Shown one piece after another: positions 8,518 through 17,313 of a stretch of DNA of 40,658 bases. The translations under genes were made by a program, and so were the position numbers. Origin of the DNA: Candidatus Babelota bacterium (GTDB taxonomy: Bacteria; Babelota; Babeliae; Babelales; Vermiphilaceae); contig JABDCY010000008.1 of assembly GCA_013287855.1 (NCBI GenBank), positions 1 through 40,658 of the forward strand, written 5' to 3'. Each line of letters opens with the position of its first letter. The stretch's first letter is position 1. The notes beneath the pieces were generated by a model. That model searched no databases. It saw only the letters and a program-made list of their open reading frames with translations, and had not been told where the DNA came from.

Positions 8518-9135
8518 ATGTTATTTTCATATAGACTCAAAAAAAGTTTCCTCAATCTGGCATTGACTGCCGTTATCTGCGGCACCATTACTCCAAGCTT
8601 GATGCATGCTCAGACACTGGGTCGGGAGAAAGATGGAATCACTGAAGAAACACTTACCAATCTTGGAGATTTATCTGCAGGCCAAAAGGCTTTCTTAGCA
8701 ACTACATTAGCTACAATGTTTTATTTAATTATGAAACCAAGTAGCAATGAACCTCCTCGTATTTCTTGGACAGAAGTTAAGGATTTATTGGCAAACCCTA
8801 AACAATTAGCTGCTGATTTAAAATCTGACTTTAATGGCACCATGAAAAAATTCTGGTACGCTATTGATGATCTTGTTCTTGGTCGTATTTACAGCAGCTC
8901 GTCTGCAAAGACTGATGAAAACGGCAGAGTTTATGTAAAAACTATCACCGTTCACCCACAAGGAATCCTTGGTACTGTTATTTCACTTCGTAAGTATATA
9001 GGACGCGGTATCGGTGATGCGCTTGGTTTTGCCATGTTGCTTGACGGCGAGTTCAGAAATGGCTTGTTGAAATTGAAAACGCCAAATTTGGCTGCCTTCT
9101 TGCTTGCACTAGGCCTTCCAAGAATTATTAAGTAA
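8518..9135 (+). CDS. exported protein of a tandem paralogous pair, member 2
   Basis: A 205-residue paralogue of 7880-8470, 47 bases downstream and with its own AAAAGGA site. The shared core is KAFLATTLATMFYLIMKP, then SWTEVKDLLANPKQLAADLKSD and KFWYAIDDLVLGR. The N-terminus is a signal peptide or membrane anchor. The C-terminal third is different and more hydrophobic than in member 1. A strong terminator follows, so the pair forms one transcription unit. Function unknown. Confidence 0.6.
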   Translation: MLFSYRLKKSFLNLALTAVICGTITPSLMHAQTLGREKDGITEETLTNLGDLSAGQKAFLATTLATMFYLIMKPSSNEPPRISWTEVKDLLANPKQLAADLKSDFNGTMKKFWYAIDDLVLGRIYSSSSAKTDENGRVYVKTITVHPQGILGTVISLRKYIGRGIGDALGFAMLLDGEFRNGLLKLKTPNLAAFLLALGLPRIIK

Positions 9136-9157
9136 CTTAGCAATTATTTATTATTGC

Positions 9158-9192
9158 AAAAAAGGGTCGACTTTCTATGTCGACCCTTTTTT
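9158..9192 (+). terminator. rho-independent terminator
   Basis: GGGTCGAC, a seven-base loop, then GTCGACCC followed by six T residues. The left flank has an A-run. It closes the paralogous pair 7880-9135. Confidence 0.9.
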
Positions 9193-9208
9193 CTGCGTAT
9201 AGGAAAAT

Positions 9209-10306
9209 ATGTATATGCACATTCCATTAATCTGTGTTATTTATGACGGCATCAACAATCCGGTATTTGTAAGTCAGGTACTTGCCCCTTTGCAAAAACG
9301 TGGCGCACAAGGCTTAGCTCAAGAAATTGTCATCATAAGCTTTGAAGCAAACCCACCATCACAAGAAGCTCTCAAAAAAATCATTCCTCAAGGTGCACCG
9401 CTACGTTTAATCGTTTTAAAAAAATATCCCTTCTTAGGTGGTTGGAGTTTGTATCCTGCGGTCAGACAATTACGCACATTTCTTCAGCAAATACCTGCAT
9501 ATCACTTATTAGCTCGGGGTCCACTCGCTGGATATTTGTGTTTACAGGCACTTTCGCAAACCGCTTGCCGCTCTTTCGACATGCAAGCTCGAGGATTATT
9601 GGCTGCCGAGTATGAATATACGCACAATCTTCATGGTTCGACTAAGCTCACCACGAACGGAAAAAGTCTCAAATACTGGTTAAAAAAAATAAGATTATGC
9701 CTCTATAACGCATTTGAGCGAACTATCTACCATGAATCAATTTTACAAAAATATTACCCTCAGACACACATCGAGGCGGTAAGCAAGGCGCTAAAGGAAC
9801 ATCTCATCACGCGTTATTATTTACAGGCCCAACGAATTACCGTAGCAGAATATGATATCCCCACAGCAATTACTCCGGCACAAAAAGCTTCCTGGCGCAC
9901 AGAGATAAGGCGAGAGTTGCACATTCCATTGTCAGCTCATGTTTTCTGTTACAATGGCTCACTCAAACCCTGGCAATGCCCTAAAGAAACAGTCGCGCTT
10001 TTTCTAGAAGAATTACGCAGAAATCCTCATACCTATCTGTTAGTACTCACTCAGGACAAGCAGGAATTTGAAGAGCTCGCGAAAAAGAATGCACTCCCCG
10101 CTAATTGTTACACCATTCTTACGGTGCCTCATAAAGAAATTTATCGCTACTTGGCAGCCTGCGATGTTGGCCTCCTTTTGCGCGAACCACATCTCATGAA
10201 TTGGATCTCCCGTCCTACTAAAGCGCTTGAATATAAGGCAGCAGGTATAGCGATTATGCATAATAATACAGTCGCCTGTTTGACAGAAAATCAATTTGAA
10301 ATTTAA
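9209..10306 (+). CDS. glycosyltransferase (family 1/4-like)
   Basis: A 365-residue cytoplasmic protein that looks like a GT-B glycosyltransferase. The N-terminal domain has alternating beta strands and an arginine/aspartate-rich segment (FDMQARGLLAAEYEY) typical of these enzymes. The C-terminal domain has VFCYNGSLKPWQ, the strand-loop AACDVGLLLRE, and RPTKALEYKAAGIAI, the conserved nucleotide-sugar-binding helix. It probably builds an envelope polysaccharide; the substrate cannot be read. Residues 143-151 (GSTKLTTNG) come from a palindromic repeat also found inside pyrG. ATG 9209 or 9215 could be the start (AGGA at 9201-9204). Confidence 0.7.
   Translation: MYMHIPLICVIYDGINNPVFVSQVLAPLQKRGAQGLAQEIVIISFEANPPSQEALKKIIPQGAPLRLIVLKKYPFLGGWSLYPAVRQLRTFLQQIPAYHLLARGPLAGYLCLQALSQTACRSFDMQARGLLAAEYEYTHNLHGSTKLTTNGKSLKYWLKKIRLCLYNAFERTIYHESILQKYYPQTHIEAVSKALKEHLITRYYLQAQRITVAEYDIPTAITPAQKASWRTEIRRELHIPLSAHVFCYNGSLKPWQCPKETVALFLEELRRNPHTYLLVLTQDKQEFEELAKKNALPANCYTILTVPHKEIYRYLAACDVGLLLREPHLMNWISRPTKALEYKAAGIAIMHNNTVACLTENQFEI
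9633..9661 (+). repeat. palindromic element inside the glycosyltransferase gene
   Basis: A 29-bp sequence beginning ATGGTTCGACTAAG and ending CCACGAACGGA. It is identical, in inverted orientation on the plus strand, to 11851-11879 inside pyrG. The open frame continues through it and it encodes GSTKLTTNG (residues 143-151). Confidence 0.85.
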
Positions 10307-10399
10307 CGAGCGCAAAATTGTACCCTTTTTGCTATTAATATCTCTGCATGATAGGCTTGTAGAGGAACTATTGGAGTAACCTTTTACTCGGGAGGACTT

Positions 10400-11521
10400 A
10401 TGAATAAACGTTCCTTACTTACCACATCTCTTGTTACCGCTCTCATCATCAATTCAACTACTACCCGTCCAAAAGATTCAAGTGATGCTCTTGTGGCTGG
10501 TATAATTGGCGGCATTGCTGCTGGTGTAGCGAGTTATCTGATCTATGATTATTGCACCTGTGATTCGCGACTTGTTAATCAAGTAGAAAAGTTCTGTCAC
10601 AAAGATCATGATGATAGTTCTGTAAATCACGCTCTTACGCTACTTTCTGATCAAAAGCAGATTTCATTGCTTATGAGCTCTCATCCAAGCGGAACAAAAT
10701 ATCGCAGCATGTTGCACGATGGCATTGAAGAATTGCGTGCACTAGAACAAGAAAGTATCCGCTATTTCAATAAGCTCAAAGATCGTCGGAGACATTATTC
10801 TTCGCACGATGCCTTTTACCAAGAATCTCAAAGATTACAGCAAGCATTGAAGTCTATTGAACTCAAATGTCTGGAATTGCGCTCATTGCTTACGGTTGGC
10901 GATTCACTTGCTGCAAGTTCTAATCTTATTGAACGAATTATCGCACACAGTCAAAATATTGCAGTGTTGCATCATCCGTCGCTTGCTCATTCGCATCATG
11001 CAGAACTTGAGCATAGTCTTTCCGGACAAGATAATCTTAAAGAGTATTGGTTGTTACTAAATCAGACAATCAACCAAATGTGCCATAATCTTGAACAACT
11101 TACCAAAGAGCGTCTTGAAATGAGCCGCTTGTTGTTAAGTGCATCCGCATTGAATACGCCTCAAGCGTTGCGTATTGCTGGTGAGCATCAGATTGCTCAA
11201 TTACAACTCAGCGAGCAAGAATTGCTTAAGCTGATCCAAATTTTACAACACCTGCAAAGCGCAGTTGGCAATCATCCGCGCTATGGTCATGATAATCAAT
11301 TGTACATGGTTGACCATACACGTAAGCTCATCGCTGAAAATGAGCAACTCAAAGGCAAGATTAGTAGTCTGCATCGCAGCATAGATAATCTTGAATATGA
11401 AAAGCGATCATTATATGCGCAAATTTCAGGCTTGAAGGATTCGATTCGATCCTTAGAGTGGCAGGTGGCTATGAATAATAGACCGGCACAACCACAAGTA
11501 ATTATTGCGCAATCTAGATAA
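10400..11521 (+). CDS. exported or membrane-anchored coiled-coil protein
   Basis: A 373-residue protein of unknown function. The N-terminus has a signal-like hydrophobic stretch (about 6-20) and a glycine-rich membrane segment (VAGIIGGIAAGVASYLIYDY, 32-51). The remainder is nearly all helical with many Leu, Gln and Glu residues; the C-terminal part (NEQLKGKISSLHRSIDNLEY, then AQISGLKDSIRSLEWQ) is a convincing coiled coil. The likely topology is one anchor with a long periplasmic or extracellular rod. The start follows a GGGAGG site at 10390-10395. A strong terminator shared with pyrG follows. Confidence 0.6.
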   Translation: MNKRSLLTTSLVTALIINSTTTRPKDSSDALVAGIIGGIAAGVASYLIYDYCTCDSRLVNQVEKFCHKDHDDSSVNHALTLLSDQKQISLLMSSHPSGTKYRSMLHDGIEELRALEQESIRYFNKLKDRRRHYSSHDAFYQESQRLQQALKSIELKCLELRSLLTVGDSLAASSNLIERIIAHSQNIAVLHHPSLAHSHHAELEHSLSGQDNLKEYWLLLNQTINQMCHNLEQLTKERLEMSRLLLSASALNTPQALRIAGEHQIAQLQLSEQELLKLIQILQHLQSAVGNHPRYGHDNQLYMVDHTRKLIAENEQLKGKISSLHRSIDNLEYEKRSLYAQISGLKDSIRSLEWQVAMNNRPAQPQVIIAQSR

Positions 11522-11530
11522 TTATTAAGG

Positions 11531-11577
11531 AAGCAGAAGCGGCTCGGAGTTTTTCCGAGCCGCTTCTGCTATTTTTT
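11531..11577. terminator. bidirectional terminator between the coiled-coil gene and pyrG
   Basis: A 17-base stem, AGCAGAAGCGGCTCGGA with its complement, closes a five-base loop and is followed by a T-run. It serves the rightward gene and overlaps the stop codon of leftward pyrG. Confidence 0.9.
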
Positions 11578-13311
11578 CTTGGATTCTTTACACGCCTGCA
11601 CAAATCCGTAAAACAGTGGACTTGGGTTGCCCAACCTACTCTTGAATTCCGGATGCGCCTGGGTCGCTACAAAAAATGGATGGTCTTGGAGTTCAATAAA
11701 TTCCATTAATTTCGTCCCATCTGGTCGTTCATAATTGCCAGAAAATACCAGCCCTTTTTCTTCAAGCGTTGCTATGTAGGCCGGATTTACTTCATAACGA
11801 TGACGATGTCGTTCTAATACAATTTTATCTGGTTTAGCAGAAATTATATCTCCGTTCGTGGTGAGCTTAGTCGAACCATATTCGCGCGCATAGCGCTCTA
11901 CTTTTGGCGCATCTTCTGCCAAGCGACCGGTTTCTTGATACAATGCAAGAACTTTACTTCCAGATTTAAGCACCGCAGGATAAGCACCAAGTCGCATAGT
12001 CCCGCCATAGCGATGTTCTTCCATAACCTGTTTTTGTGCCGTCAAGATGTCAATAATCGGATATGGCGTATTTTTATCAACTTCCGTGGTATGCGCAGCG
12101 CGTAGTCCACACATCGAACGTGCATATTCCACACAAGCAAGTTGCATGCCATAGCAAAGCCCCAGATACGGGATGTTGTGCGTGCGCACGTAATTAATTG
12201 CCGCCATTTTGCCTTCTACACCGGTAGAACCAAATCCACCGGGCACGATAACGCCATCAAATTTTGAAAGTTCCGTTAATGCCTGTGGATCTTTTTCAAA
12301 ACGCTGTGCATCAAGCCAGGTAATTTTGACACCAACATCGCGCGCAGCACCCGCATGCGTCAAGGCTTGGTCGATGCTGACATAACTATCAGGAACCATA
12401 TAGGCACCGCTTGCAAGATATTTACCGACAATTGCAATAGAGATAGTGTTTGCAGGCTCAATAATTTTATGAACCAGATTTTTCCAGAGCTTCCAGTCAG
12501 GTTCTTGCTTTGGCTTTAAATCAAGGCAGTGGAGCAATTTTTGCCCGACACAATCTTGTTCTAAATTAAGCGGCACTGAATAAATAGAAGACACATCAGG
12601 CGCCGCTACGATATGTTCCACTTTTACAAAACTTGAAGCGGCAATTTTTTTCTTGCGAATCTCATCAACTGGTTGCTCTGCTCGACACACGACAAAATCA
12701 GGGAATATTCCTTCTTCACGCAGGAGCTTTATTGCCTGTTGCGTTGGTTTAGTTTTCATTTCGCCAACATTATGAGGAATAGGCAGATAGGTCACCAGCA
12801 CATAAGCAACTGATTTGGCACCAAGTTCTTGTTCAAGCATTTTGGTGGCAAATAAGAATGGCACGTTTTCATAATCTCCAACCGTGCCACCAATTTCGAT
12901 AAGAGCAATATCATAACCATCAGCTGCTGATTTTATGCGTCGCACAATTTCTTGAGGAATATGAGGAATAAACTGGACGGTCTCGCCTAAATAACCACCC
13001 TGCCGTTCACGGTCAATAACTGCTTTATAAATTTGCCCCGTGGTCATATTATTTTTTTTAGGCATATCTTGGTTCATAAACCGTTCATAATTGCCTAAAT
13101 CTTGATCAATTTCACCACCATCATCAGTAACCCAGACTTCGCCATGTTCGGTCGGGCGCAATGTGCCTGCGTCGAAGTTAATATAGGGATCAATTTTTAT
13201 AAGGGTTGTTTTGTAGCCATATTCTTTTAAAATTTTTCCGAGTGATGACGTGGTAATGCCCTTACCAACGCCAGAAATTACACCACCAACGACAACAATA
13301 TATTTTGTCAT
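11569..13311 (-). CDS. pyrG: CTP synthase
   Basis: CTP synthase makes CTP from UTP, ATP and glutamine. The synthetase domain begins VVGGVISGVGKGITTSSLGK. The glutamine amidotransferase domain has its nucleophile Cys386 in LGLCYGMQ and the HPEFKSR end of the triad. The protein is 580 residues, about 35 longer than E. coli PyrG (545). The excess lies between ALYQETG and ERHRHRYEVNP (about residues 456-497). This stretch contains GSTKLTTNG (479-487), encoded by a palindromic repeat also found in the glycosyltransferase at 9209. The insert is next to the conserved ERHRHRYEVN segment but does not disrupt it. The stop codon lies in a bidirectional terminator. Confidence 0.97.
   Translation of the reverse strand: MTKYIVVVGGVISGVGKGITTSSLGKILKEYGYKTTLIKIDPYINFDAGTLRPTEHGEVWVTDDGGEIDQDLGNYERFMNQDMPKKNNMTTGQIYKAVIDRERQGGYLGETVQFIPHIPQEIVRRIKSAADGYDIALIEIGGTVGDYENVPFLFATKMLEQELGAKSVAYVLVTYLPIPHNVGEMKTKPTQQAIKLLREEGIFPDFVVCRAEQPVDEIRKKKIAASSFVKVEHIVAAPDVSSIYSVPLNLEQDCVGQKLLHCLDLKPKQEPDWKLWKNLVHKIIEPANTISIAIVGKYLASGAYMVPDSYVSIDQALTHAGAARDVGVKITWLDAQRFEKDPQALTELSKFDGVIVPGGFGSTGVEGKMAAINYVRTHNIPYLGLCYGMQLACVEYARSMCGLRAAHTTEVDKNTPYPIIDILTAQKQVMEEHRYGGTMRLGAYPAVLKSGSKVLALYQETGRLAEDAPKVERYAREYGSTKLTTNGDIISAKPDKIVLERHRHRYEVNPAYIATLEEKGLVFSGNYERPDGTKLMEFIELQDHPFFVATQAHPEFKSRLGNPSPLFYGFVQACKESKKK
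11851..11879 (-). repeat. palindromic element inside pyrG
   Basis: Identical over 29 bases to 9633-9661, read here on the minus strand in the same frame and encoding GSTKLTTNG (residues 479-487 of CTP synthase). It lies in the region where this protein carries about 35 residues more than E. coli PyrG. Confidence 0.85.
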
Positions 13312-13467
13312 GAAATAATCCTAAAAAATTCTCACAATCACGTCGCTCAAGAATAACAAAAAAGAAATAAAAAAGCATTGTGTTTTAAGAGCGTAACGTC
13401 TTATAATAATTTTATAACTGAATTTACAAAAATTGTTTTGTAACAATTTTCGTTAGGGGAGATGGGT

Positions 13468-13995
13468 ATGAAAAAAATGCAGTTCATGGCACCCTTGCTC
13501 GCTGGCAGCGCCGTCATTAATGGTCAAAATTCTATCACGGTATCAAGCACTGCGTTTAAAAACAATGAACAACTTCCTCTGAGTGCCGTGCACTCGCATT
13601 GTGGCGGCCAAAATATAATGCCACCACTGGCTTGGTCGCGAGTTCCAAAAGGAACGCAAGGTATTGCGCTCATTATTGATGATCCGAACGGGCATGATGA
13701 AAAAGGCAACCCTTGGGTACACGGCATAGTCTTTAATATTGATCCAGCAACCAAAAATCTTGATGCAAAAAACGTTTCTCAATTTACTCAAGGGCAAAAT
13801 AGCTGGGGACAATCAACGTACGGCGGTGCCTGCCCACCAGAACGCAGCGGCGTTCATCATTATAATTTTACCGTATACGCACTCGACGCCAAGCTTGATT
13901 TAAAAGAGGGAGCAACGGTGGAAAAGCTCAAAGAAGCAATGCAAGATCATGTGCTTGCTCTTGGTAAATTAGTTGGACTTTATGAACGGAAATAA
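13468..13995 (+). CDS. exported PEBP-family protein (YbhB/YbcL type)
   Basis: A 175-residue protein of the phosphatidylethanolamine-binding-protein family, the bacterial YbhB/YbcL branch. Matches include SAVHSHCGGQNIMPPLAWSR, the ligand-site segment IDDPNG with PWVHGIVFNI, and the GVHHYNFTVYALD strand near the C-terminus. Bacterial members may bind phosphorylated or lipid ligands; the precise role is not known. The first 20 residues look like a signal peptide, so it probably acts in the periplasm as YbcL does. I choose ATG 13468 because the AGGGGAG site (13455-13461) abuts the alternative ATG at 13462. Confidence 0.85.
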   Translation: MKKMQFMAPLLAGSAVINGQNSITVSSTAFKNNEQLPLSAVHSHCGGQNIMPPLAWSRVPKGTQGIALIIDDPNGHDEKGNPWVHGIVFNIDPATKNLDAKNVSQFTQGQNSWGQSTYGGACPPERSGVHHYNFTVYALDAKLDLKEGATVEKLKEAMQDHVLALGKLVGLYERK

Positions 13996-14086
13996 TGGTT
14001 CGATACATTTTGCTACGCAAAACACCCTTCGACAGGCTCAGGGGAGCCTCACCTCAATCCCGAGCATGGTGAGCTTAGTCGAACCA
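13996..14086. repeat. long palindromic element between two convergent genes
   Basis: It begins TGGTTCGA directly after the stop codon of the PEBP gene and ends TCGAACCA before the nupC stop. Inside are the element's arms, CTTCGACAGGCTC and GGTGAGCTTAGTCGAA, and a small AGGCTC/GAGCCT hairpin. This is a compound non-coding copy of the element found in pyrG, and may act as a terminator for both genes. Confidence 0.7.
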
Positions 14087-14099
14087 CATGACCGGAAAT

Positions 14100-15365
14100 T
14101 TATAATAGCAATGCCGCAATCATGGCCGTTAATAAATTTGCCATGGCAGCGCCAATAACCGTGATGAATCCAAATTGTGCGATCCAGCTGCGTTTTTCTG
14201 GTACCAGAGCGCCAATGCCACCAAGTTGAATACCTATGCAGGAAAAATTAGAAAATCCGCACAAGGCATAGGTTAAAATTGCCTCGCTGCGTGGTGATAA
14301 ATGCATGCGCACCATGTCGCCGTACGCAATAAGTTCATTCACCGCAACTTTGGTGCCTAACAATTGACCAGCCTTAAAAACCTCAACACCATTAAATCCA
14401 AGCAAATAACCAAATGGTGCAAATACATAAGAAAAGAGTTTTTGAATACTTAATTCTGGCAATTGAAAATCAAAGCCCATATACCCAAAAAGATAATTCA
14501 GTTTAAATCCGCCAAATGCTAATACAAAATTCAACAGTGCCAATAGTGCAAGAAATGAGATAAGCATAGCACCAACATTCACCGCAAGTTGTAAACCATC
14601 TGAAGTTCCTGCAAAAATTGCGTCAAATATATTGTGTGATGTTTTTTCTATCTCTACTTTTGCCCCATCTGCCGTTTTTGCTCGTTCAGTTTCTGGATAG
14701 ATAATTTTTGCAATCAAAATTGCTGCAGGAATCGACATGACACTCGAGGCTAACATATGCACCACCGGCACTCCCATGGCGCCAAAGACCACCAAAATCG
14801 ACCCGCTTATGGTAGCCATACCGCTTACCATCACGACCAGAATTTCGGAACGTGTCATATCTTTGAGATAGTGCCTAATAAGTAATGGAGCTTCAGTTTG
14901 ACCTAAAAAACTATTGGCTACTGCGCACAGCGTTTCAGCCCCTGAAGTTCCCAAAAATGGTCGCACGAGAAAATTAATAAGACCAACAGCACGTTGAATG
15001 ACACCCCAATGGAACAATAGTGCGGTAAATGCGCCAAAAAAGATAATGACCGGCAATACTTTGAAGGCAAAGATAAATCCCCACATTGCATTTGGATTGG
15101 TCAAATCACCAAAAATAAAGGCAGCACCATCATCTGCTGCCATATAAAGTCGCCCAACACCAAAAGAAATTGCTTGCAGAACTCGTTGACCAACACCCGT
15201 TTTAAGGGCGAGAAAACCGATAAAAAATTGTAAGGCTAATGCGCTCATAACTAGACGGAGATTAATTGCTGAACGCTTCTTAGATAGGAGCGCTGCAATT
15301 GCTAGAATCACGAAAATGCCAATAATATTCATGTAACGATTATGTTCGAGAAAATAGGAAAGCAT
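14100..15365 (-). CDS. nupC: concentrative nucleoside transporter (CNT family)
   Basis: A 421-residue inner-membrane protein that imports nucleosides with H+ or Na+. Family landmarks are visible: NSFLGQTEAPLLIR, the substrate-site motif, followed by the conserved MTRSEILVVMVSGMATISGS. The C-terminal half has GFNGVEVFKAGQLLGTKVAVNEL and YALCGFSNFSCIGIQLGG. About ten hydrophobic segments are present and the length matches E. coli NupC (400). With CTP synthase nearby and amino acid import by brnQ, it supports a scavenging lifestyle. Naming it nupC follows family, not proven specificity. Confidence 0.92.
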   Translation of the reverse strand: MLSYFLEHNRYMNIIGIFVILAIAALLSKKRSAINLRLVMSALALQFFIGFLALKTGVGQRVLQAISFGVGRLYMAADDGAAFIFGDLTNPNAMWGFIFAFKVLPVIIFFGAFTALLFHWGVIQRAVGLINFLVRPFLGTSGAETLCAVANSFLGQTEAPLLIRHYLKDMTRSEILVVMVSGMATISGSILVVFGAMGVPVVHMLASSVMSIPAAILIAKIIYPETERAKTADGAKVEIEKTSHNIFDAIFAGTSDGLQLAVNVGAMLISFLALLALLNFVLAFGGFKLNYLFGYMGFDFQLPELSIQKLFSYVFAPFGYLLGFNGVEVFKAGQLLGTKVAVNELIAYGDMVRMHLSPRSEAILTYALCGFSNFSCIGIQLGGIGALVPEKRSWIAQFGFITVIGAAMANLLTAMIAALLL

Positions 15366-15504
15366 GTAAAAACTCCTTAGAAACTAGATACGCAAAACAT
15401 GGGCACTAATGTAACAGAAAACGTGGAGAAAATCTCGAAAATATTGTACGAATTATGTATTCGTTTTTTGCTGCGTCGGAGGAAAAATAAGAAAATTAGC
15501 TATT

Positions 15505-15530
15505 CCGTTCGTGGTGAGCCTGTCGAACCA
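15505..15530 (-). repeat. palindromic element, non-coding copy
   Basis: CCGTTCGTGGTGAGCCTG followed by TCGAACCA. It differs from the pyrG copy at the centre (CCTG instead of CTTAG). Inverted relative to 15659-15683. Confidence 0.8.
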
Positions 15531-15658
15531 TAACGAACGCGCGAAATGTGCAAGGTCAACCTAAATTGCTTTTCAAAATTACATCCCAACTGAATATGGG
15601 TTAATTCTTAAATTTATTAGAAGAAAAAGCATTTCTAAAATTTATTTTGTGTTCGTGA

Positions 15659-15683
15659 TGGTTCGACAGGCTCACCACGAACG
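15659..15683 (+). repeat. palindromic element, non-coding copy
   Basis: TGGTTCGACAGGCTCACC followed by ACGAACG. With the GTTCGTG just upstream (15651-15657) it can form a stem with CACGAAC. Same central sequence as the copy at 15505-15530. Confidence 0.8.
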
Positions 15684-15771
15684 TGTTGTTATATTTTTTG
15701 TGAATTAGAAGCAACAACAAGATAAGAATATGAAAAAAATTGAGCACTACACAAACATTGTATAAGCCCAA

Positions 15772-16857
15772 CTACAACTGAATTTTTATTCGCTCTAGAA
15801 ATGATATCTTATGCCGATCATCGCGGTCTTTTTGTCGCAAGGCATCAATAATTTCACCAAGCTCGCCCTGCATAACCATATCGAGCTTTTTGAGAGTAAC
15901 TTCAACCTGGTGATCGGTAACACGATTTTGTGGATAGTTGTACGTCCGCACTTTTTCAGCACGCTGCCCTGTACCTACCTGATCTTTGCGCAGCTTACTC
16001 ATTTCCGCATGCGCCTTTTCCATTTGAGCAGCCAAAATTCGCGATTGCAACATCTTCATGGCCTTGGCTTTATTTTTATGTTGCGAGCGTTCGTCCTGAC
16101 AAGAAACGACTACGCCAGTAGGAATATGGGTAATGCGCACAGCGGAATCGGTCATGTTAACGTGTTGGCCGCCAGCACCACCGGCGCGGAATGTATCAAT
16201 ACGCAAATCTGATGGGTTAATAGCCACATCAACTTCTTCAGCTTCAGGGAGCACGGCTACCGTTGCCGTTGAAGTATGTACGCGTCCTTGAGTTTCGGTC
16301 GCTGGAACTCGCTGCACGCGATGCACGCCCGATTCAAATTTTAGATGTCCGTAAGCATTTTCGCCATCGATGTGAAGGACAACTTCACGAAATCCGCCAA
16401 GATCGGTACCACTAGCGCTTTCAATGGTAGCTTTCCAGCCCTGCTTAAGGGCATAGTTGGTATACATTTTTGCCATGTCGGCCGCAAACAATGCCGCTTC
16501 TTGGCCACCAGTTCCGCCACGAATTTCGAGAAATACCGAGCGGTTATCATGAACATCTGGTGGAAACATAAGATCTTCAAGCTCATGCGCACGGGCACTG
16601 CGCCGATGCTCAAGGTCAGAGAGCTCTTCTTGATACAACAAAGCAAGCTCAGGGTCTGCATTGGTTGCGGCCTGAGCTTGCGTTTCTTCCATCGTTTTTT
16701 CGAGAGACGCTATTTCAGCATGCTTGGCAAGAATAGTAGAAAGTTGAGAAAGTTCTTTTTGCAATGATGCGCGTTTTGAACCTTCTAGACCAGAATCGGT
16801 CAATTTCTGAACGATCTCATCATGTCGCTGTTGAATTTCTTGCCATTGATTGGTCAT
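15772..16857 (-). CDS. prfA: peptide chain release factor 1
   Basis: Release factor 1 reads UAA and UAG and triggers peptide release on the ribosome. The 361-residue length is normal. The GGQ motif is at 229-231 (AGGAGGQHVNMTDSAVRI). The codon-reading tripeptide Pro-Ala-Thr (185-187, in VQRVPATETQ) marks RF1 rather than RF2. The N-terminal third is the helical domain. It begins 6 bases after the rpmE stop and is co-transcribed with it, a common rpmE-prfA arrangement. Confidence 0.97.
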   Translation of the reverse strand: MTNQWQEIQQRHDEIVQKLTDSGLEGSKRASLQKELSQLSTILAKHAEIASLEKTMEETQAQAATNADPELALLYQEELSDLEHRRSARAHELEDLMFPPDVHDNRSVFLEIRGGTGGQEAALFAADMAKMYTNYALKQGWKATIESASGTDLGGFREVVLHIDGENAYGHLKFESGVHRVQRVPATETQGRVHTSTATVAVLPEAEEVDVAINPSDLRIDTFRAGGAGGQHVNMTDSAVRITHIPTGVVVSCQDERSQHKNKAKAMKMLQSRILAAQMEKAHAEMSKLRKDQVGTGQRAEKVRTYNYPQNRVTDHQVEVTLKKLDMVMQGELGEIIDALRQKDRDDRHKISFLERIKIQL

Positions 16858-16863
16858 AAAAGC

Positions 16864-17070
16864 TTATTTAGTACCTTTTTTATACTTCTTAGCAAATTTC
16901 TCAATACGACCTGCAGTATCCACAAACTTTTGTGCACCCGTATAAAATGGATGACAATGTGAACACAGAGTGGTTGAAAGTTCTTTTGAGGTAGAACGAG
17001 TGTTAATAGTATGGCCACATGTGCAGGTGACGGTAACATCATGTAATTCTGGGTGAATACCTTGTTTCAC
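16864..17070 (-). CDS. rpmE: 50S ribosomal protein L31 (zinc-binding type)
   Basis: A 68-residue ribosomal protein. The start is a GTG at 17070 with an AAGGAG site (ATAAGGAGTTTTCCT) before it. The sequence KQGIHPELHDVTVTCTCG and the four cysteines C16, C18, C36 and C39 mark the zinc-containing C+ form, which can act as a zinc store. GAQKFVDTAGRIEKFAKKY is the usual C-terminal half. First gene of an operon with prfA. Confidence 0.96.
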   Translation of the reverse strand: MKQGIHPELHDVTVTCTCGHTINTRSTSKELSTTLCSHCHPFYTGAQKFVDTAGRIEKFAKKYKKGTK

Positions 17071-17313
17071 AGGAAAACTCCTTATAATGATCGCATTATA
17101 TAATAATAGTCTCAGTATTGCTAAAAAACAGGCTATTGTAAAGAAGAGTCCCCCAAAAAGCCCTATTTTATTACTATTTTAACACTGTTAGTGCATATAT
17201 TATTCTGATAATTTCCTGTTTAAATTATTGTTTTAAGGCCGCCATCTCTGCTAATCTTAAAGTTGAAGTTCACGTGTTTTTCAGAATATCTCGAGTTGAA
17301 AAAAGGACCTCAT

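Larger units (their letters stand above)
15366..15771. other. 406-base gap with two inverted copies of the palindromic element
   Basis: No gene is visible. The gap holds two copies of the palindromic element in opposite orientation (15505-15530 and 15659-15683), about 130 bases apart, so the whole block could fold on itself. The remaining sequence is AT-rich. It lies upstream of leftward nupC and downstream of leftward prfA, so it should contain the nupC promoter and the prfA terminator; I cannot place either securely. Confidence 0.6.
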
